A DNA stretch of 8,217 nt from JAHEJX01 sp041605955 (GTDB lineage Bacteria; Actinomycetota; Acidimicrobiia; Spongiisociales; UBA5794). The stretch is from contig JBFIXI010000112.1 in the NCBI GenBank assembly GCA_041605955.1, positions 1-8,217 on the forward strand, given 5' to 3'. Below the pieces are notes generated by a model. The model ran no database searches. It had not been told where the DNA came from and was given only the letters and a program-made list of their open reading frames with translations. The translations under genes were made by a program, and so were the position numbers. Shown here in pieces: positions 5,257 through 8,217 of the stretch; within the stretch, counting starts at the first letter, position 1, and each line of letters starts with the position of its first letter.

Positions 5257-5724
5257 ATGCGTAGAGCACCCGCAGAGATTCGCAGGATCGAGGCCGACCC
5301 GATCTACCAGAGCGTCCTCGTCTCCCAGATCATCAACAAGGTGCTCTGGAAGGGGAAGAAGGGCGCCGCCCGCCGCATCGTGTACGGCGCGCTCGAAATC
5401 GTCGAGCGCCGCACAGGTGGCGAGCCGATCCAGACCCTCAAACGTGCGGTCGACAACATCCGCCCGAGCGTCGAGGTGCGGTCCCGCCGGGTTGGCGGCT
5501 CCTCGTACCAGGTGCCGGTCGAGGTGCGCCCCCGCCGGGCACAGACGCTGGCGGTGCGCTGGCTGGTGGAGTTCGCCCGTCGCCGCAAGGAGGCGACCAT
5601 GGCCGAGCGCCTCGCCAACGAAATCCTTGATGCGGCGAACCGAACCGGCTTGGCTGTCAAGCGTCGTGAAGACGTTCACAAGATGGCGGAGTCGAACAAG
5701 GCCTTCGCCCACTATCGCTGGTAG
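5257..5724 (+). CDS. rpsG: 30S ribosomal protein S7
   Basis: The 155-residue protein has the usual S7 length. Landmarks are DPIYQSVLVSQIINKVLWKGKK, ARRIVYGALEIVERRTG, VEVRSRRVGGSSYQVPVEVRPRR, ALAVRW-type LAVRWLVEFARRR, and the end KREDVHKMAESNKAFAHYRW. S7 binds the 3' major domain of 16S rRNA, starts assembly of the 30S head and lines the E site. The start ATG lies two bases after the rpsL stop, and its ribosome binding site (AGAAAGG, 5244-5250) is inside the last rpsL codons. In E. coli, S7 represses its operon by binding a long rpsL-rpsG intercistronic region; with a 2-base gap that mechanism cannot work here in the same form. Control may therefore lie in the leader before rpsL. Confidence 0.98.
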   Translation: MRRAPAEIRRIEADPIYQSVLVSQIINKVLWKGKKGAARRIVYGALEIVERRTGGEPIQTLKRAVDNIRPSVEVRSRRVGGSSYQVPVEVRPRRAQTLAVRWLVEFARRRKEATMAERLANEILDAANRTGLAVKRREDVHKMAESNKAFAHYRW

Positions 5725-5756
5725 ATCGCAGCCAGCCACCTAAGAGGATCAAGCCA

Positions 5757-7841
5757 ATGGCACGGAGCATCAAGCTCGAGACCGTCCGCAACATCGGAAT
5801 CATGGCCCACATTGATGCGGGCAAGACCACCGTTACCGAGCGGGTCCTGTTCTACACCGGCCGCACCCACAAGATGGGGGAGGTCCACGAGGGCGGGGCC
5901 GTGATGGACTGGATGGAGCAGGAGCAGGAGCGAGGGATCACCATCACCTCGGCGGCTACGACCTGCACATGGGACGGTCACACCATCAACATCATCGACA
6001 CCCCGGGCCACGTCGACTTCACGGTCGAAGTCGAGCGGTCGTTGCGCGTGCTCGACGGCGCCGTGGCCGTCTTCGATGCGGTCAGCGGTGTCGAGCCGCA
6101 GTCCGAGACGGTGTGGCGCCAGGCCGACAAGTACCGCGTCCCGCGCATCTGCTTTATCAACAAGATGGACCGGGTCGGCGCCGACTTCCACGGCTCCGTG
6201 CAGTCCCTCGTGGAGCGGCTCGGGGCCAATCCGGTCATAGTGCAGCTCCCGATGGGGGCCGAGGCGGAGTTTGCCGGAGTCATCGATCTGGTGGAGATGA
6301 ACGCCATCGTGTGGCACGACGAGGAAGGCAAGCAGCGCGAGGTCGTGGAGATTCCCGAGCAGTACCGGGCCAGGGCCGTGGAGTTCCACCACAAGATGCT
6401 CGATGTCGTCGCCGCCGAAGACGACGACCTCATGGAGAAGTATCTGCTCGAAGACGATCTGAGCCCGCACGAGATCCGCCAGGTGATCCGCAAGGGCACC
6501 ATCAACCGCACGTTTGTTCCCGTATTGCTGGGCACCGCGCTGAAGAACAAAGGCGTCCAGCCGCTGCTCGATGCCGTCGTGGCCTACCTCCCCAGTCCCG
6601 CCGACTTGCCGGCGATTCGCGGCTTCAAGCCGGGTGACGAGAGCACGATGCTGCGGCGCCAGGCCTCGGATACCGAGCCGTTCAGCGCACTCGCTTTCAA
6701 GATCATGAGTGATCCCTACGTGGGCAAGCTCACCTATTTCCGGGTTTACAGCGGAACCGCCGCCAAGGGCGACGCGGTGGTCAACACCACCAACGGCAAG
6801 AAGGAGCGCTTCGGGCGGCTGCTGCGCATGCACGCCGACAACCAGGAAGACATCACCGAGATCATGACCGGCGACATCGTGGCCGCGGTCGGTCTGAAGA
6901 ACACCAAGACCGGTGACACGCTCTCCGCACCGAGCGCCCCCATCCAGCTCGAGTCCATGACCTTCCCCGCCCCTGTGATCTCGGTGGCCATCGAGCCGAA
7001 GACCAAGGCTGACCAGGATAAGCTGGGCAACGGGCTGGGACGCCTCGCCGAGGAGGACCCCACCTTCAACGTGCGCAGCGACGAGGAGACCGGCCAAACG
7101 ATCATCTCCGGCATGGGCGAGCTCCACCTCGAGGTCATCGTCGACCGCCTGCTGCGCGAATTCAGGATCGAGGCCAACGTCGGCCGTCCCCAGGTGGCGT
7201 ACCGGGAGACGATCAAGAAGCCCATCGAAGGGGTCACGACTCGCCTCAAGCGCCAGACCGGCGGGTCGGGCATGTTCGCCGAAGTCAAGGTCAGCCTGTA
7301 TCCGGGCCAACCGGGCACAGGGTTCGTCTTTGTCGACGGAGTCAAGGGCGGCAACGTCCCCCGGGAGTTCATCCCGGCCGTCGAGAAAGGCATGCGCGAC
7401 GCAATGGAGTCCGGCGTGCTCGCCGGATATCCACTCGTCGACATCGAGGGTCATCTCACCGACGGCTCATCGCATGCGGTCGACTCGAGTGAGATGGCTT
7501 TCCGGATCGCCGGCTCCATGGCGCTGCAGGACGCCGCCAAGAAGGCCGGGATCAATCTGCTCGAGCCGATGATGGAGGTCGAGGTGGTCACCCCCGAGGA
7601 TTACATGGGTGACGTCATCGCCGATCTGTCCTCACGGCGAGGCCGGGTGGAGTCGATGGAGCAGCGCGGCAAAGCCCGTGTGGTCAAGGCACTGGCGCCG
7701 CTTGCGGAGATGTTCGGCTACGTGGGTGACCTGCGGTCACGCACTCAAGGCCGGGCCAACTACACCATGCAATTCCACTCGTACCAGCAAGTGCCGCAAT
7801 CGGTCGCGGATGAGATCGTGGCCAAAGTCCGCGGTGAATAA
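5757..7841 (+). CDS. fusA: Elongation factor G
   Basis: The 694-residue GTPase drives translocation and, with the ribosome recycling factor, ribosome recycling. The GTPase motifs are AHIDAGKTT (17-25), RGITI (59-63, switch I), DTPGH (81-85, with the catalytic His85) and NKMD (135-138). Later domains are clear: domain II from about residue 305 (EPFSALAFKIMSDPYVGKLTYFRVYSG), domain III with ISGMGELHLEVIVDRL, and domain IV with the tip loop LTDGSSHAVDSSEMAFRIA, which keeps the key His. Domain V contains LLEPMMEVEVVTPEDYMGDVIADLSSRRG. Length and order are those of ordinary EF-G, not of a paralogue or a ribosomal protection protein. The ATG has AGAGGA (5743-5748) eight bases upstream and lies 32 bases after rpsG. 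Codons are mainly C- or G-ending, as in rpsL and rpsG. Confidence 0.99.
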   Translation: MARSIKLETVRNIGIMAHIDAGKTTVTERVLFYTGRTHKMGEVHEGGAVMDWMEQEQERGITITSAATTCTWDGHTINIIDTPGHVDFTVEVERSLRVLDGAVAVFDAVSGVEPQSETVWRQADKYRVPRICFINKMDRVGADFHGSVQSLVERLGANPVIVQLPMGAEAEFAGVIDLVEMNAIVWHDEEGKQREVVEIPEQYRARAVEFHHKMLDVVAAEDDDLMEKYLLEDDLSPHEIRQVIRKGTINRTFVPVLLGTALKNKGVQPLLDAVVAYLPSPADLPAIRGFKPGDESTMLRRQASDTEPFSALAFKIMSDPYVGKLTYFRVYSGTAAKGDAVVNTTNGKKERFGRLLRMHADNQEDITEIMTGDIVAAVGLKNTKTGDTLSAPSAPIQLESMTFPAPVISVAIEPKTKADQDKLGNGLGRLAEEDPTFNVRSDEETGQTIISGMGELHLEVIVDRLLREFRIEANVGRPQVAYRETIKKPIEGVTTRLKRQTGGSGMFAEVKVSLYPGQPGTGFVFVDGVKGGNVPREFIPAVEKGMRDAMESGVLAGYPLVDIEGHLTDGSSHAVDSSEMAFRIAGSMALQDAAKKAGINLLEPMMEVEVVTPEDYMGDVIADLSSRRGRVESMEQRGKARVVKALAPLAEMFGYVGDLRSRTQGRANYTMQFHSYQQVPQSVADEIVAKVRGE

Positions 7842-7861
7842 CAAAAAGGAGAGGCCTGAGG

Positions 7862-8217
7862 ATGGCGAAGGCGAAGTTTGAGCGGACGAAGCCGCATGTG
7901 AATGTTGGGACTATGGGTCATATTGATCATGGGAAGACGACGTTGACGGCGGCGATTACGAAGGTGTTGGCGGAGCGGGGTTCGGGGTCGACGGCGTTTA
8001 CGGCGTTTGATCAGATTGATAAGGCTCCGGAGGAGCGGGAGCGGGGGATCACGATTGCGATTGCTCATGTGGAGTATGAGACGGAGAATCGTCATTATGC
8101 CCATGTGGATATGCCGGGTCATGCGGATTATGTGAAGAACATGATTACGGGGGCGGCGCAGGTGGATGGGGCGATTTTGGTGGTGTCGGCGGCGGATGGT
8201 CCGATGCCGCAGACTCG
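7862..8217 (+). CDS. tuf: Elongation factor Tu (5' part; runs off the right edge)
   Basis: The first 118 codons of tuf are present, starting MAKAKFERTKPHVNVG. EF-Tu delivers aminoacyl-tRNA to the ribosome as a GTP complex. Seen are the P-loop GHIDHGKTT (19-27), the switch I segment with EERERGITIAIAH, the switch II motif DMPGH (83-87, keeping the catalytic His87), and ADYVKNMITGAAQVDGAILVVSAADGPMPQT. The ATG stands 20 bases after fusA, behind a strong AAAAAGGAGAGG site. Two details differ from most bacterial EF-Tu: DMPGH instead of DCPGH, and GTMGH instead of GTIGH. The codon use is unlike the upstream genes: third positions are 76 G, 39 T, 3 C and 0 A. The protein itself reads as a normal, functional EF-Tu. 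Confidence 0.98.
   Translation, partial: MAKAKFERTKPHVNVGTMGHIDHGKTTLTAAITKVLAERGSGSTAFTAFDQIDKAPEERERGITIAIAHVEYETENRHYAHVDMPGHADYVKNMITGAAQVDGAILVVSAADGPMPQT

Noticed and set aside
5712..7454. 580-codon open frame on the minus strand opposite fusA
   Set aside because: It mirrors the fusA reading frame in high-GC DNA, has His/Asp/Leu-rich low-information sequence, and lies wholly over a certain gene.

Overview
The window is GC-rich, with G/C-ending codons in most genes. It looks like chromosome of an actinobacterium (Actinomycetota). The class is probably Acidimicrobiia or a relative, but that is inferred from protein flavour, not from a marker search. Three things support the actinobacterial reading: a DUF222/HNH (13E12-type) gene with a LexA box of the Actinobacteria/Firmicutes type, a GTG-started rpsL, and a compact rpsL-rpsG-fusA-tuf (str) operon.

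Bases 1-853 hold the 3' end of an unrecognised gene. Behind it lie two further short 'gene tails' that resemble each other (shared GLTTEVV just before the stop), each followed by a GC-rich hairpin with nearly the same stem. This looks like a small graveyard of duplicated gene ends. Bases 854-1684 encode a cytoplasmic phosphodiesterase/nucleotide-pyrophosphatase-type enzyme of the alkaline phosphatase superfamily.

Bases 1769-3240 (minus strand) carry a DUF222-HNH endonuclease gene, convergent with the phosphodiesterase. Its start codon lies inside a perfect LexA/SOS box. The reading frame is broken by a one-base deletion just before the HNH motif, and the Asn position of the HNH motif appears to be Asp. 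Upstream of it on the same strand (3241-3785) is coding-like sequence that changes frame part-way and runs open into the DUF222 gene. I do not recognise it.

Bases 3922-4635 (plus) encode an M50 site-2-protease-like membrane metalloprotease. A strong sigma70-type promoter follows (TTGAAT-16-TATAAT, 4657-4684) and a leader of about 195 nt. The leader can fold into a closed multi-branch structure that includes a terminator-like hairpin with a T-run, so the str operon may be controlled by attenuation.

Bases 4886-8217 are rpsL (S12), rpsG (S7), fusA (EF-G) and the first 118 codons of tuf (EF-Tu): the decoding-site and elongation-factor genes in the classical order. S12 has Arg where most bacteria have Lys88, a position tied to streptomycin sensitivity. 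The tuf segment has a radically different codon pattern from the three genes before it: 76 G-ending, 39 T-ending, 3 C-ending and 0 A-ending codons.

I found no CRISPR array, insertion sequence, tRNA or rRNA. The most original signals are the str leader RNA, the tuf codon switch and the tandem gene-tail remnants.
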